Assembly (NCBI RefSeq): GCF_013426205.1
Contig: NC_089424.1
Coordinates: forward strand, 1,426,001 to 1,490,000
Origin: Metarhizium brunneum
Taxonomy: Eukaryota; Ascomycota; Sordariomycetes; Hypocreales; Clavicipitaceae
Length of the DNA: 64,000 nucleotides
Reading direction: 5' to 3'
The translations under genes and the position numbers were made by a program. Positions 12,757 through 24,921 of this stretch are shown one piece after another (within the stretch, counting starts at the first letter, position 1; every line of letters begins with the position of its first letter). The notes beneath the pieces are model-generated. The model ran no database searches, was not told where the DNA came from, and was given only the letters and a program-made list of their open reading frames with translations.

Positions 12757-14600
12757 ATGGAAATGGACTACGACCTGGTTATGGAGGACGAGTTTGACGC
12801 CCTGTGAGTTTGCCCAGTCCGACGGCCGTGTAACCGCTGGTTGAGACAGTCTGCTAATTTGTACGCCATGCAGCTGTTTGGATGTCAGGCGGCATCGTGA
12901 CTCGGCTTCAAAGACCAAATATCCTGGTAAGACGAGCAACCCAGTCGCCCAACAGCTCCTGGCAAGCTTCCTCTCCAGCATTGAGCACGATGAGGACGGC
13001 GCTAATTGGGGGAAACAGCCAAACTCCACGCCCGCAAAGTGGTGAGGGAGCTCGGCGTCGATGATGGCCTCATTTACCTCCCTGGCCAACCCGAGATCTC
13101 GCTGGAGGATTCCGACCAGCCGCGACTCTTCCGTCAGCGACGATAGTATGTCCAGGAAACTTTTTGTTGCTCCCAATTCTGCCTCCCTCTGCTCCCCACG
13201 AGGCTAACACTGGAAACCCTCCCCCCCGAAGCTTCTTTTACATAACGGGTGCCAACTTTGAGGACTGCACCGCGACATACGAAGTCAAACACGACAAGCT
13301 CACACTATGGATCCCGTATGTCGAGCCTCGCCAGGTCCTCTGGTTCGGCTCCAAACCGTCGGCTGCCGAGTGCAAGCGCCGCTACGATGTCGATGAGGTG
13401 AGGTACACGACACAGCTGAGCGGCTTTTTGCGCAGTTTTGCAGCGCAGCCTTCGCCGCCAGTCACGTACATTCTTCATCCGAAGCAGGCGCCGGACCTGG
13501 GCCATGGAAGCCAGTCCCAGCTGTGTCTCGACTCCTCCCTCCTGCTGCCGGCCATGGACCGCGCCCGTGTCGTCAAGTCCGACTACGAGGTCGCCATGGT
13601 GCGCCGCGCCAACAATATCTCGAGCGCCGCCCATCGCAAGGTCGCCGAGCGCATCTTGCGCCTCACCAACGAGCGGGAGATCGAGGCCATTATCCAGGCG
13701 GTGTGCATCGCCAGCGGCTCCCGTTCCCAGGCGTATCCCATCATTGCTGGGTCGGGAGCCAACGGCGCGACTCTGCACTACGGCTCCAACAACGCCTCCC
13801 TCGGCGGCAAGCAGTGCGTCGTCATCGACGCCGGCTGCGAGTGGAACTGCTACGCGAGCGACATAACGCGCACGCTGCCGCTCTCGGGCGCGTGGACGCC
13901 GAAAGGGGCGGCCATCCACGCCATTGTCCAGCGCATGCAGGACGAGTGCATCGCCAAGGTTGGGCCGGGAGCGGCCTGGCGCGAGATTCACCTTCACGCG
14001 GCTTCGGTTGGCATGGAGGGCCTGCTCGGGCTCGGCATTCTAAAGGGCCGTCGTGAGGACGTTGCTCGCGCCGGCACCGTCGCTGCCTTCTTCCCGCACG
14101 GCCTCGGCCACCACGTTGGGCTGGACGTCCACGACGTCTCTGGCACGCTGGCCCTTTCCGCTGCCGAGGGACGCGGCCAGCAGCTCGACTTTGGGAAGAG
14201 GGCCATGGTGACGCCCTCGATGCTCGCGGACATGACCTGTGCGAGTTCATCCCAAGACGCTGTGGGTGGTGGGCGGAGCAAGACGCAGCTCCTGCTGCCA
14301 AACATGATTGTGACTGTTGAACCTGGAATGTAAGTGTCTTGCGCCCCTTGGCTCAGGGTCGTCTGATTTGCTGACTTGCGCGAACCCAGCTATTTCTGCC
14401 GCGAATACCTAGAGGGTTACTTCCGCAGTGACCCTGCCCATGCCGACTTTATTGACTGGGATCTGCTCGAGGAGTACTATGACGTTGGTGGTGTTCGTAT
14501 CGAGGATTGCATCCTTGTCACGGAGGATGGATATGAGAACCTGACAGTTGCGCCCAAGGGTGACGAACTACTGGATGTTATTAATAAAGGGAAGAAATAG
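12757..14600 (+). CDS. pepP: Xaa-Pro aminopeptidase, PepP type (metallopeptidase family M24B)
   Basis: Predicted 511-residue enzyme that removes the N-terminal residue from peptides with proline in position 2, using a dinuclear metal site (usually Mn). Exons: 12757-12803, 12874-12926, 13019-13145, 13232-14329, 14390-14600. The start [16 protein letters not shown] runs into CLDVRR as in fungal homologues. The N-terminal AMP_N domain covers about 20-190 and the pita-bread catalytic domain about 200-500. Metal ligands are visible: Asp275 (VVIDAG), Asp286 (ASDITRT), His369 ([13 protein letters not shown]), Glu439 (VTVEPG) and Glu480 ([13 protein letters not shown]), so it should be active. No signal peptide, hence probably cytosolic. 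Four introns crowd into the first 480 bp, typical for this gene. It converges on the lectin gene. Confidence 0.93.
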
Positions 14601-14944
14601 ATGGAATGCGCCATACAATCAATAGGGCTTCAGGATATCAAAACATGTGTGTTCACAAGTCAGACCTTCTCGTCAATACGAGCAGTTCGTTGTTTAAATT
14701 TTAATCTTAATTTTTTTTCCCAGTGTAATATCTGCATATGCATGGATTTCACGCTGCATTGTCTCGCTCGCCCACCTCCTCTTCCAGCAATGTCCAAAAA
14801 TACGCCTTGTTGTTACGACCGTAATCACCCAAAACCTTCTAGAGTATACATAATGAGACTCGCCAATTCCCTCGCCAATCACCCCGCAGCAAATACGTCT
14901 ATTTGCTGTCCTTGGCACGGAGTGTCAACAGCCCATGGTGCTCC
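14601..14944. other. Convergent 3' spacer between pepP and the lectin gene
   Basis: 344 bp between two stop codons on opposite strands. It includes T-rich and ATTTTAATC words near 14695-14715. It must hold both polyadenylation regions, so the two transcripts may overlap. No gene seen. Confidence 0.4.
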
Positions 14945-16310
14945 TTACAAATACTTCTTGGGGCTACTCGCTCTACGGCGTTTATACACCACATACCCAG
15001 CCACAAGAACAATTTGCGTACCCACAAAGAACACCATCAATTTACCATGGCCGGGAATGCTGTCACTTAAAGCCGCAGAGAGAGATCGGTGGTGGTTGCG
15101 CAGGTTGGTTTCAAAGGATTCGCCGTGAGCCTCCAGCTTCTGCCTCATATCGTGGTGCATGCTGTGGATTTCGGACTCTAATTCCCTGATCTTGGATTGC
15201 AGATCACCGATTTGTCGAAGAGCTGCGAGCTCGTGACGAAGAGAGTCAAATGCCTTCTTCATTTCCTCGTGCCGGACCTCGTCCATTTGGTGGTGTTTAG
15301 AAACGGCGTTATACACTCCGCTTATCTGGTGAGTAGCAGCTTGGAGACGGTTATGAAGGTCTGCGAACTGCTCCTTGGACGTCTGGAAGATGTCAGCAGA
15401 TTGGTCGGGGATTGCGTTGCCAAAGTCATCGTTCTTGTTCTCCTGTGCTTTCTGTCCTTGGTTGTTGTCAGGTTGATGCTGTCGAGAATTGTACTGGAAT
15501 TGATTGTTGTCCCCAGACACAGTCGAATCAGACATGACAACGAGCTTGAAGATTTCGAAAGAGTCAGGTGTTTCGGGCGTAGCTGCAGTGATACCAAAGT
15601 AGTACCCAGGAGGCAGTGAAACCTTGTCCGTCTCGAAGCAGGTGCGGCCATCAATTTCGACTTTGAAACTAGAAGCCGTCTGCCGGAGCTTGATTTGTGA
15701 TGGTCGGCCAAGATTTCGGTAGAAATAGTTGCACTGTCCGAATGCAAGCCTGTCCACATTGGGCTGTGACACGTAGTCGACGGTACCGTCGTTCAAGAAA
15801 CCACGGATCATGCCACCGGAACCACCATGTGTGTCAATAACCAGTGCCAGACCGTCGAATTTACCCGCCGTATAGACGCTATTAGTACCAACTTCCTCCT
15901 TGCCTCGCCTTGCAAACCAAATGTTCAGGTTACCACCTGCTCGGTCCGGTCCGCTTGCACGGAAGTCTACGTCAGCCACCCAAGTTGAGCGCGTGAGAGG
16001 TGAATCTGACCAAATCGACGATCGCTGGTTGCCCGGATCCATCGGCGTGAGGATAATTTTGTTGGAAAGGAGCTGCGGCTGCTGAGGCTGACCCGTGATT
16101 GTGAAATGTGGGATCTTTCCGTCGTCGGCACCCAGACTACGGTCAAAGTCCTTGTTAGTCGGTGCTGGCCATTCGTGTTCTTAAAGTAGGCTCGGAATCA
16201 ACTCACCGTCCGGAATGACCAAAGCTAAGCTCGCTGATCAAGACCTGTGCCTGCGAGGGGCCAGCAGCGACCAGAGTAGCGAGGGCTACAAGATGACGGG
16301 GGAATAGCAT
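14945..16310 (-). CDS. L-type lectin cargo receptor of the early secretory pathway (ERGIC-53/Emp47 family)
   Basis: Predicted 431-residue type I membrane protein that binds high-mannose glycans on folded glycoproteins and carries them between ER and Golgi. Two exons on the minus strand: 16310-16207 and 16136-14945. A signal peptide (MLFPRHLVALATLVAAGPSQA) is followed by the lectin domain, about 25-250, with GGNLNIWFA, GLALVIDTHGG and DGRTCFETDKVSLPPGYYFGI. A Gln/Asn-rich linker, a heptad-like coiled coil (about 320-395) and one membrane helix (LMVFFVGTQIVLVAGYVVY) follow. The tail is short and basic and ends KKYL, a KKxx retrieval signal for COPI. It is divergent from alg8, which works on the same glycans. 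Whether it is the Emp46/47 or ERGIC-53 ortholog is not settled here. Confidence 0.92.
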
Positions 16311-17122
16311 GATGTCGAGGTTGGGACAATGATGCCGCCCACAAATGTAATGTATATTATACAATTAGGAGCCTGTGACTCGGGTCGCAAAATTGGATCG
16401 TGTATCAAAGTCGTCGGCCAGTCCAGCTGGTTATGCTGTGCCGAACACTTTGTTTGACGGCGCACGAATCGCTTGCCCCACGAAGATAACCAGACGGATT
16501 GACGTTTGACAGCGTGGTCCTACTGATCATAAGAACAATCAATTAAATAAACTGCATATGAGGAAAGAAATAGGTGTGCTGGTTCACCAAAAAACCCATA
16601 TATGGTATCTTGACGAGTGACAAAAAGTGCAAGGCGTGGACAAATACAACCAAGTCGGCTTGCAACGGCCAGATATCATTGATGTGGACAGATGGCGTTG
16701 ATCCGTGTCTACGGAGTACAACTTCAGCAACCTGCAGGGTGAGCTTCCCCAATGTCGCAGGTTCAGGGGGTTGCGAGAGCTGATTGGTGCTGACACCTCC
16801 TCTTACCGTGTCAAGAGGCAGGGATTGCTGTCCAATAACTGAGGAGAGTCCAAGAGTACGTACCCGGGTTGGTGGGGCTGCTAATCAGCTTCTAAGCTGT
16901 ACCTGTGGCCTCACGACTTCGCTCCGTTGCTGATCGCGACGTGAAAAGCAGTGATCTCGACATTTCTGGTCGCATCACCGTCGCCCACTCGCCAACCCGT
17001 ACAGGACGAGCTGATGGTAAAGAAGTTTATTCTACTAGCCAATAATTTACTTGGGACCTTGCCATGAGGGTGTCCTCAGGAGCACTATTAGTAGCCCTTT
17101 GTCTCTGAGCATCATCTACGCC
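16311..17122. promoter_or_regulatory. Shared divergent promoter region of the lectin and alg8 genes
   Basis: 812 bp between two divergent start codons. One copy of TACGGAGTA sits at 16710-16718. No credible open frame. Any shared control of the two ER glycoprotein genes would lie here; no factor site was identified. Confidence 0.45.
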
Positions 17123-18828
17123 ATGTCGGAATCATATCCCAGTTTAACGCAGTGTGCGGTTGTGGCCGCTGCGTTCAAAGTCCTTCTGTTTCCTGCCTAG
17201 TATGTTTAAATCCCTACTGTTTAGTTACTATCGTTTTCATAGCAGGTTTTATAACACCAAAGACGCCTACAATTCTCGCAGTCCGATTCCGTCGAACAGT
17301 TTTGTCTAACATGCCCACAGCAAATCCACAGATTTCGAGGTACATCGCAACTGGCTTGCCATTACCAATAGCCTTTCTTTATCCGAATGGTATTATGAGA
17401 AGACGTCAGAATGGACTCTCGACTATCCTCCCTTCTTCGCTTACTTCGAGTGGGTTCTCGCGCATTTGGCTCGACTGGTCGACCCCGCGATGGTGAAGGT
17501 CTACAATTTGAATCACGAAAGCTGGCAAACCGTATACTTTCAACGCGCAACTGTTATCGCTACCGAGCTACTACTCGTTTACGCGCTTCAGCTTTTTATA
17601 GACTCGACACTTCTACCATCGAGGCGAGCTGCTCAGGTTGCTGCATTGTCTGTCATGCTCTCCCCCGGCCTGCTGCTTATCGACCACATTCACTTCCAAT
17701 ACAACGGTTTCATGTACGGCATTCTTCTGTGGTCGTTGGTTCTCGCTAGGTCCAAGTCCACACTTTTGCAGAGCGGACTTGTTTTTGCCGCACTTTTATG
17801 CTTCAAGCATATTTACCTCTATCTGGCCCCTGCGTACTTTGTGTTCCTCCTGCGGACATACTGTCTTTCGACCAAGTCATACTTCCAGATCAAATTCCTA
17901 AATTGCATCAAGCTTGGATTGGGCATCCTGTCTATTTTCGCCGCGGCATTCGGTCCCTTTGCTCTTATGGGACAGATTCCACAACTACTTAGCAGGCTCT
18001 TCCCTTTTTCCCGTGGACTCTGCCACGCTTACTGGGCTCCCAATGTGTGGGCACTCTACTCCTTGGCGGACCGCGTTTTGATTCATCGTAAGTGCATCAT
18101 GTGGAAGAGGCACAGGCCTTCATTTTTCGTATTTCGATCGTCTCCTGACATTTGCATCAGTTGCCCCAAGATTGGGCCTTGACGTAAAATCAGAGGCTTT
18201 GCAGAGCGTCACTAGAGGGCTAGTTGGCGATACCGCCTTCGCCGTTTTGCCCGAGATCTCACCTAGAGTGTGCTTTGTTTTAACACTGCTCTTCCAAGGT
18301 CTTCCCCTCCTCAAGCTCTTTCTTACGTCTAATCCGTCATGGGAGTCATTTGTCGGTGCTGTCACTCTTTGCGGGTATGCATCGTTTCTCTTTGGGTGGC
18401 ACGTTCACGAAAAGGCCATTTTGCTGGTCATCATCCCCTTTAGCCTCATCGCGCTCCGGGACAGAAGACATCTCGGTGCCTTTCGCCCATTGGCGGTTGC
18501 TGGTCATGTTTCACTATTTCCATTACTGTTTACGCCCGCGGAATTTCCTGTCAAGACCATATACACCGTCTTCTGGCTGGTTCTATTCTTGATGTCGTTT
18601 GACCGGCTGGCACCAGCATCGAGTAAGCCCAGAGTGTTTCTGCTGGATCGCTTCAGCACATTGTACATTGCGGTGAGCATTCCATTAATCGCATATACAT
18701 CTTTGTTGCACCATGTTATTTTCGGAAAGAGCTATGAGTTTCTACCACTCATGTTCACCAGCTCGTATGCCGCGATAGGGGTCGTCGGTAGTTGGGTCGG
18801 ATACATGGTGGTATACTTTACCTCGTGA
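17123..18828 (+). CDS. alg8: Dolichyl-P-Glc:Glc1Man9GlcNAc2-PP-dolichol alpha-1,3-glucosyltransferase ALG8
   Basis: Predicted 503-residue multi-pass ER membrane enzyme that adds the second glucose to the lipid-linked oligosaccharide before transfer to protein, using dolichyl-phosphate glucose (GT57 family). Exons: 17123-17199, 17321-18087, 18161-18828. Family blocks seen: [30 protein letters not shown] (lumenal catalytic loop), [45 protein letters not shown] and [11 protein letters not shown]. Many hydrophobic helices fill the rest. Length agrees with the family. The first exon codes for [10 protein letters not shown] up to the Y of YKSTDF; its donor is GTATGT. Divergent from the lectin gene. 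Confidence 0.95.
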
Positions 18829-19080
18829 GAAATAAAGAACATGAGCCATAAAATCCGATATCAGTTAGACCTGAATGTTTGGAGATACCCTTAGCTGCGA
18901 AATTAAATTCAAGACAATGATATACAGCATGTTGTCTGTCCCTAAACTGAGGCTGAGTAAGCCGTCAACTTCCAGGAATCGACTAGAGGCAATGCAAGTG
19001 GGGCAGCAGGTCAACTAGTACTCCACGTGCGACTCAAAGGCTCTGGCCAATGTGTAGTGACGTGGAGCCAAATGTCAAGA
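18829..19080. other. 3' flank of alg8 up to the inserted element
   Basis: Ordinary spacer. It ends with the 9-bp direct repeat ATGTCAAGA (19072-19080) that flanks the element on the left. Confidence 0.4.
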
Positions 19081-19314
19081 GGTGAATTGCTCGGCGGGCT
19101 TACTCTTTTTGCTAGGTGTGCTTACTCTCTTAGTATTTATATAAATAGGTAAGTATTTATTATATTTAAACTTTTCTTATATATTTTTAAGAAATAATTT
19201 ATAATAAAATGTATTTACTTCTTATAAAATATATAGTAATATATTATAATATACTTACGTGGAGCCTAATATCCAGGTACCTACCTGGTGGCGCGTGAGC
19301 CCGCCGAGCAATTC
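19081..19314. mobile_element. 234-bp terminal-inverted-repeat MITE with a perfect 9-bp target duplication
   Basis: Left end GGTGAATTGCTCGGCGGGCT; the right end, read on the other strand, is GAATTGCTCGGCGGGCTCAC, so about 20 bp are inverted with three extra bases on the left. ATGTCAAGA flanks both sides (19072-19080 and 19315-19323). The centre is strongly AT-rich and non-coding. A 9-bp duplication is the usual size for Mutator-like (MULE) transposases; family assignment is inference from that size. It is a non-autonomous element inserted between alg8 and itc1. Confidence 0.8.
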
Positions 19315-21415
19315 ATGTCAAGAACCCCAGAGCTTCGGACCTGCGTCGTTATCCCGGGGGTCATGAAGTAGAAGTCACCGCAGAACAAAGATCAAAACAG
19401 CCCAACAAGAGCGTGCACAGCGCGTCAATCATCCTTATTCATGTGTTCTTGTCGAAAACAATTGACTCCCGTGAATTAAAGAGTCGGCCAAGCGCAGATC
19501 CGCAAGGCCCGGCGTTCAGGCAAAAGTGCCGGCTTCCGATCCGGAGGTCCTGAAGAGACGGAAACAATCAAAATACGATGGAGTGGAGGGACACTTGAGA
19601 AAGAAGATTGACGAGAGTGGAATCGGCTTCCCACGCGGAGTGATTTGGCGCTGTGCGCTGTGATGCAGGCACAGAATGCGGCATCAAGATGTAATTTCGA
19701 ACAGAGTCAGGGTCCAGATGTCCTTGATGCAAGGGTTCACTGACGATGTGCTATAACAGCAGGCTATTTTACGAAACAAGAGCGAGAATGCATGTTTCAT
19801 GGGCCCAATCGATTCGTACGCGAACGACGAACAAAACGAGCCCAAGAACGTGGGTGAAATGTCAAAATGCACAGCCTTGGTTGCAGAATAAGATGGTTTG
19901 GGCAGACGAGTGGTTTTGTGGAGGACATGGTTAAGGCGGTCGGTCGTGGGGAGGAGAAGGCGGAAGCAGACGGGCGGCCGTGTGCCGGGGGTTGTGTGGC
20001 TGTCTGGTGTGTCTGGTGTGGGCTTTGTGTCATCTGAGTGGCCACGACGGGCAAGGGCAACATTTGAAGTCAGGGCCGTGGTCTGCTCCAACTGTGGCGG
20101 GCACCAGCTGCACAATTGGCCTGGTGAACGTGGTGAACATTGGTGCTTTTTCTTCCTATTCGTCTTTTCACTCCCAGTTTTTTTGTGCTCGAGCAACTTC
20201 GGTGAACCGTGGTTCTCAACGCGCTCTGTACTTTGGTGCGTGTCACGAGCCAGTGGGCCCTCGGAGCAGATGCTCGAGTGTCAAAGACGCACTCTGACAT
20301 GGGAAAGGGAGACAAGGAGACGGCGCAGCTAACTAGCAGTTAAAGGTTTCCGAGTCTGGTTTGTGAGTTTCGACCGAGCGAAGTGTTTGTTTGGTCTAGT
20401 ACGCCCTAAGACTGTCTCTTTTGCCCAGGTTCAGCCGTAAACTGACGGTCCAACGTCACAAAGTCTTTCTTGACAACGCGACAAGTACCTACTAGGTACT
20501 TTAGGTACCTGGGTCCATGTCCCAGAAATCCGGCTAGTCCACTTGGTGTTCTAGAGTTAACTCAGACGGGGAGGGGAGTGGGAGGTTCGCGGCTCACATG
20601 TACCCCGCCGACGCGCCCCAATCCACGTCGAGGTACCTTTTCGCTGCGCATGACCCGTTAAGGAACCTTATCCACATGGGTGCCCTCGCTGGCGGCTACT
20701 TGCACGCGACGTCACTGGCCTGCCGCTGTTGTCCGAACGGTTCTACTTTTCTGTGTCCTGGGTTCCTCCTGCCTTTCTTCAAATCACTTCTCCGTCCTTG
20801 TCTTCCTTGCTCCTCGAGTCTCATTAGCTCTTTCCTTCCAGATTTAAGTGATCCAATCCCAGACAAATGGTCAACCGGCCTTCTTCCTCTTCCACACAAC
20901 CCCACAGTTTTTTTGATGCTTGCTCCTGCTTGGCTGGGTTCCCTTCACCTCCCGCTTGGCTCACCTAATTCTTTTTCTCCTTCTACGTTGCACGTCAACA
21001 AGACTCGCGCGTTTTCTTCTTTGCAGCTTTTTCCATCTTCCGGATCGTCGCACGCCGCCAACCCTGTTGGATGCGCATAGCAACGCTATTCAACCTACTT
21101 TTACTTGATATATATACCTTGAGACTCGGACATATTGACTCGCGCGTCACGGCACCTGCGTGTAAGTCTACATCGGCAAATCCCCTCCGGAACTAACGAC
21201 GCCAAAAACTACTCAATCTCAATTCCCTCGCTCTTCTGCTCTCAAACAGACTTACGCGCCCGCAACATCACCCCGCCTGCCTTCGAATGCTCCTTTGGCT
21301 CTTGTTTCGTATCTTGCATAGTTGTTAGCAAGGGGTATCTGCTTGTATAACTTCTCGTCCTGGAGTAGCATTCGTCTCTGCTCCGCCACGCGGAGCTTCA
21401 CTTTTCCTTGTCACC
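19315..21415 (+). promoter_or_regulatory. Long upstream and leader region of itc1
   Basis: No supported gene. From about 20740 to 21415 the plus strand is C/T-rich, fitting a long 5' leader; GTAAGT near 21160 and CAAACAG near 21245 could mark a leader intron. TACCTACTAGGTAC and TAGGTACCTGGG words lie at 20487-20515. Minus-strand frames at 19684-20196 look random. Confidence 0.4.
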
Positions 21416-24400
21416 ATGGTAATGACCAGCCCTACGAGAGACATCAAGTGTCTTTATATCTCCCAGAAATTCCAACCACCACTGACACACCCTCACAGGT
21501 TCTCTATAAACGTAAGCCGGTGCAGTTCCTGCCACCGGCAGATATCCAAGATGAAAATGCAGAAGTATGTACTGGGTTTGAATTTCATCGCCAATAGGCT
21601 CGAACTAATAGGAAAGCTTACATAACTGACTGACCCAGGTATGGCACATTCCCCAGACCGGAGAGCTCTTCCAGAACTATGAGGACTACCTAAGCCGGTA
21701 AGTTTGGCCTCGCGCATATGGTTTGCTGCGCTGGCATGGGCTCCTTTGCTGGTATCTCATAACATGGGAAGTATTTGTGTGCTGATAATTCGTCGCCGTC
21801 AGTATGGACTTTTACAAACAGGTATTATATATTCAGTATCCAACGTTTTAAATGAATGCGCTGTGTCGTTTCTTACACCAGTCCTTAGCGTCGATTCAAC
21901 GACCAAATAACAGGCCACTCTGGCCTCACCTTTTTTGAGGCTTTCAACAGTGAGGTTCGATTTTACCCATTCTCCAGCACATACTGTCAAAAGAAAGTGC
22001 TGCTTACTTTTTTTCTCTGATCGCGCAGCTTACCGGCGGTCGCGAAGTCGAAGCTTCGTTTCCCGAAGCACTTAAAGGCCCAATTCTCCGCAAAGTCCAG
22101 TTCCAAACCATTTCTCGTCTGGACAACCTTGTTGATTTAATCTACGAAGAATTTAAGCACGATTATTACCCGGGGGAGGAGGTGACGGTAACCTTGGACG
22201 GCGGTGACAGGATTCACGGCCTCGTGAGGGATAAGACCACGTACGGCCCAAGAATATTACCTGACGGCTCCCGGACACTACCTGTGACACGCTACCTGGT
22301 CAACATCAAAGACTCCGACGAAGAAACCAACGTTACCAATGAGCACATTTGTCGCGATCGTGGTGTTTTCACCAAGGCTATGCTACGTTCGTTCATTAAG
22401 AAGACGGTTATCAGAGAAGCATGGACGGGGGCGCCATGGTTAGTCAAGCATGACTACGCTAACATGTATCACATTGATACCAGAGTCCCCCCTCAGCTTC
22501 GACACGATACAAAGCTGCTAGAGCGGAAGCAACTGCAGGCCCAAAAACGGGGGATTACCAACGAATTGAACGGTGTTTCAAATGCCGGACCAATGCGACT
22601 CCCGGAATTGAAGCCTGCTACAAAGCATCAGAAGGGGAAGCAAAGTCAATTCGGTATCAAGGGGCTTAAGTGGCCTCTCAATGAGCCTGTCAATGGCGTT
22701 GACGGGCTAATACAACATGAGCAACCAAGGGCTCCGATACGTGAACCCACCCCGCCTCCTCCGCCCCCCCCTACCAAGTATCCTATTGAAGACCTATCAC
22801 TACCGCCCAAAGAAGGCAGCGTTCGTCCCCGTCTCAAATTCATGTGTCATGATCCTCCCGTCAAGATTGAGCCCGAGATTGATGAATCTAGGCCATTTTT
22901 TGACAAAATCGACATGGCCACAGTTGGTGCATTCTTAGAGACCTGGGACACCCTGAATGTATATTGCGAGATCTTCAAGCTTGACTCTTTTACATTTGAC
23001 GACTTCGTCGAGACTATGTCTGTGGCTTCCGAACAACTTAAGGTTCAGTTATTTGACGAGATTCACTGCTCTGTGCTGAAAGTACTAGTCGACTCGGAGC
23101 GCGAAGGAGGCAAAGTTCGCATCAACCTACCGGAACTAGAAGACGAGTACAGCGACGAAGAAGAAGGCGAGGAAGAAGATGATGAAGCAGACGAAGGGCA
23201 GGAGGCAGCCGCTGAGCCTGAGGAGAAGCCAAAGGGTCGCGCCACTCGCAGCAGTCTCGCCAAACTAGAGGCCGAAAGGTTAGCGGCAGAAGCTGCTGCC
23301 GCCGAGAAGGAAGAAATTCGAGCAGAGCAGGAATCGCGCAATCGAGCCGAAGAATTGATGAGGGAATTTGATTGGATAGATCACCTTCGGAAGCGCAACT
23401 TCTCCAACGGCGGATGGGAGAGGATCATGGTTGGACTGTTGCATCAGTTATCTAAAGACGATCGCTACAAGGAATCTTGTGAGGAATTGCTCGAGCAGCT
23501 AGTTCCGGCTGACTCAAATCCTACACAAGAAGCCATTCGACAGAGTTATGCTGAACTCGACGTCAACTGTCGCGTCAAGGCCTTGCAGATAATATGTCTG
23601 CTTACGATGCAGACAAAAGCTGTCCGTGGTTATATGGAAGACTGCAGTGAGACCATGACCAAGTATCGCAAGGACAGAATCGAATGGCAACGACAGAAGA
23701 AGCAAGCGTAAGTTCTTGTGAATTTTGCACACGATGCGAAGCATACCTCTTGACCAGAGGCTGACTTGGCTGTTCTATAGTATCGAAGATGTTCGCCAAC
23801 TGCACGAACAACGCAGAGAGCTTGTACCCGACCCGGATCCATATGAACAAGTTGATGCCAATGTCGTGAAGGAAGAAGAGGATGCCAAGATGGCTGACGC
23901 TGACGAGTCCCAGATCGACAAAGAAAATGCAGAAGAAGGTAACGACGAGCCTAGCCAGCCAAAGGGTAAACGACGGGGTCGTGCACCAGCGGACAAGAAG
24001 AAGAAGAAAGATGCAGAACTCGAAAAGGAGAAGAAGGAAAAAGAAAAAGCGAAGGAGAAGGAAAAGGAAAAGGGGGCGGAGAAAGAAAAAGAAAAGACGC
24101 GGAAAGAGATGATCAAGCTGACTTCTCAACAACAGAAGCAGTACAACAAGATTCTGAAGGAGATACAAAAGAAGGAGGACATCATCAAAGAATGCGAAGA
24201 TGAGGTGGCAGTTATCGAAAACGATCTGCGTGAAGCGGACTGCCCACGTACAAGGGTTCTGGGCAAGGACCGCTTCTGGAACCGATATTACTGGTTTGAA
24301 AGAAACGGAATGCCTTATGGCGGGTTGCCTACAAGCTCCACAGCAGCAGCCGAATATGCCAACGGGTGCATTTGGGTCCAGGGACCCGATGACATGGAAC

Positions 24401-24921
24401 GCGAGGGGTACATCGACGGATCTCCAGACCTGCCAGACGAATGCAAGGCCAAGTTCAGAATGACGGTGTCGGAGCGCAAAACTAGGGAGGAGAATGGAAC
24501 CAGCGTTTTCACAGCCAGACAATGGGGCTACATCTCAGAGCCTGAAGATTTGCACGCATTGATTAAATGGCTAGACCCTCGGGGCTTCAATGAGCTGAAG
24601 CTACGCAAGGAACTCGTCAACTACAAGGAAAAAATTGCCAAGCATATGGAAAACAGGAAGAAGTACCTGGCAGGTGAGGAGGATAAGGACAAAAAAGACG
24701 AGGCCGTGACGAAGAGAAGCAGTTCACGCATCCGGGATAAGACCCCAGAACCGCCGACCTACCGTTGCTTGCAGTGGGAAAACACAATGGCGCTTGAGGA
24801 GCTAGGTCACATCCATTCAGACCCTCCGCCGCCCCCAAGAGCTAGGAAGCAAACTAAGAAGAGGGAGGCACAAACCGAGGCGGCAGGCCGAGGTGCGGCC
24901 AAGTCTCGGCGGCGAGGCTAG
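21416..24921 (+). CDS. itc1: ITC1/ACF1-type subunit of an ISWI chromatin remodeler (WAC-DDT-WHIM protein)
   Basis: Predicted 1010-residue nuclear protein, the large partner of ISWI ATPase (yeast Isw2-Itc1), which spaces nucleosomes and represses transcription. Exons: 21416-21418, 21499-21564, 21639-21697, 21803-21821, 21889-21954, 22029-23707, 23781-24921. The coding part of exon 1 is only the ATG, directly followed by the donor GTAATG. Exon 4 is 19 nt. The spliced start MVLYKRKPVQFLPP matches yeast Itc1, which supports both splices. Domains: WAC about 24-130 (VWHIPQTGELFQNYEDY); Pro-rich stretch about 235-255; DDT about 365-425 (ATVGAFLETWDTLNVYCEIF); WHIM1 about 515-570 (FDWIDHLRKRNFSNGGWERI); Lys/Glu-rich coil about 700-780; WHIM2/3 about 784-820 (DRFWNRYYWFERNGMPYGG). 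The tail is basic. It acts in the same process as swc2 and pob3 in this window. Confidence 0.95.
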
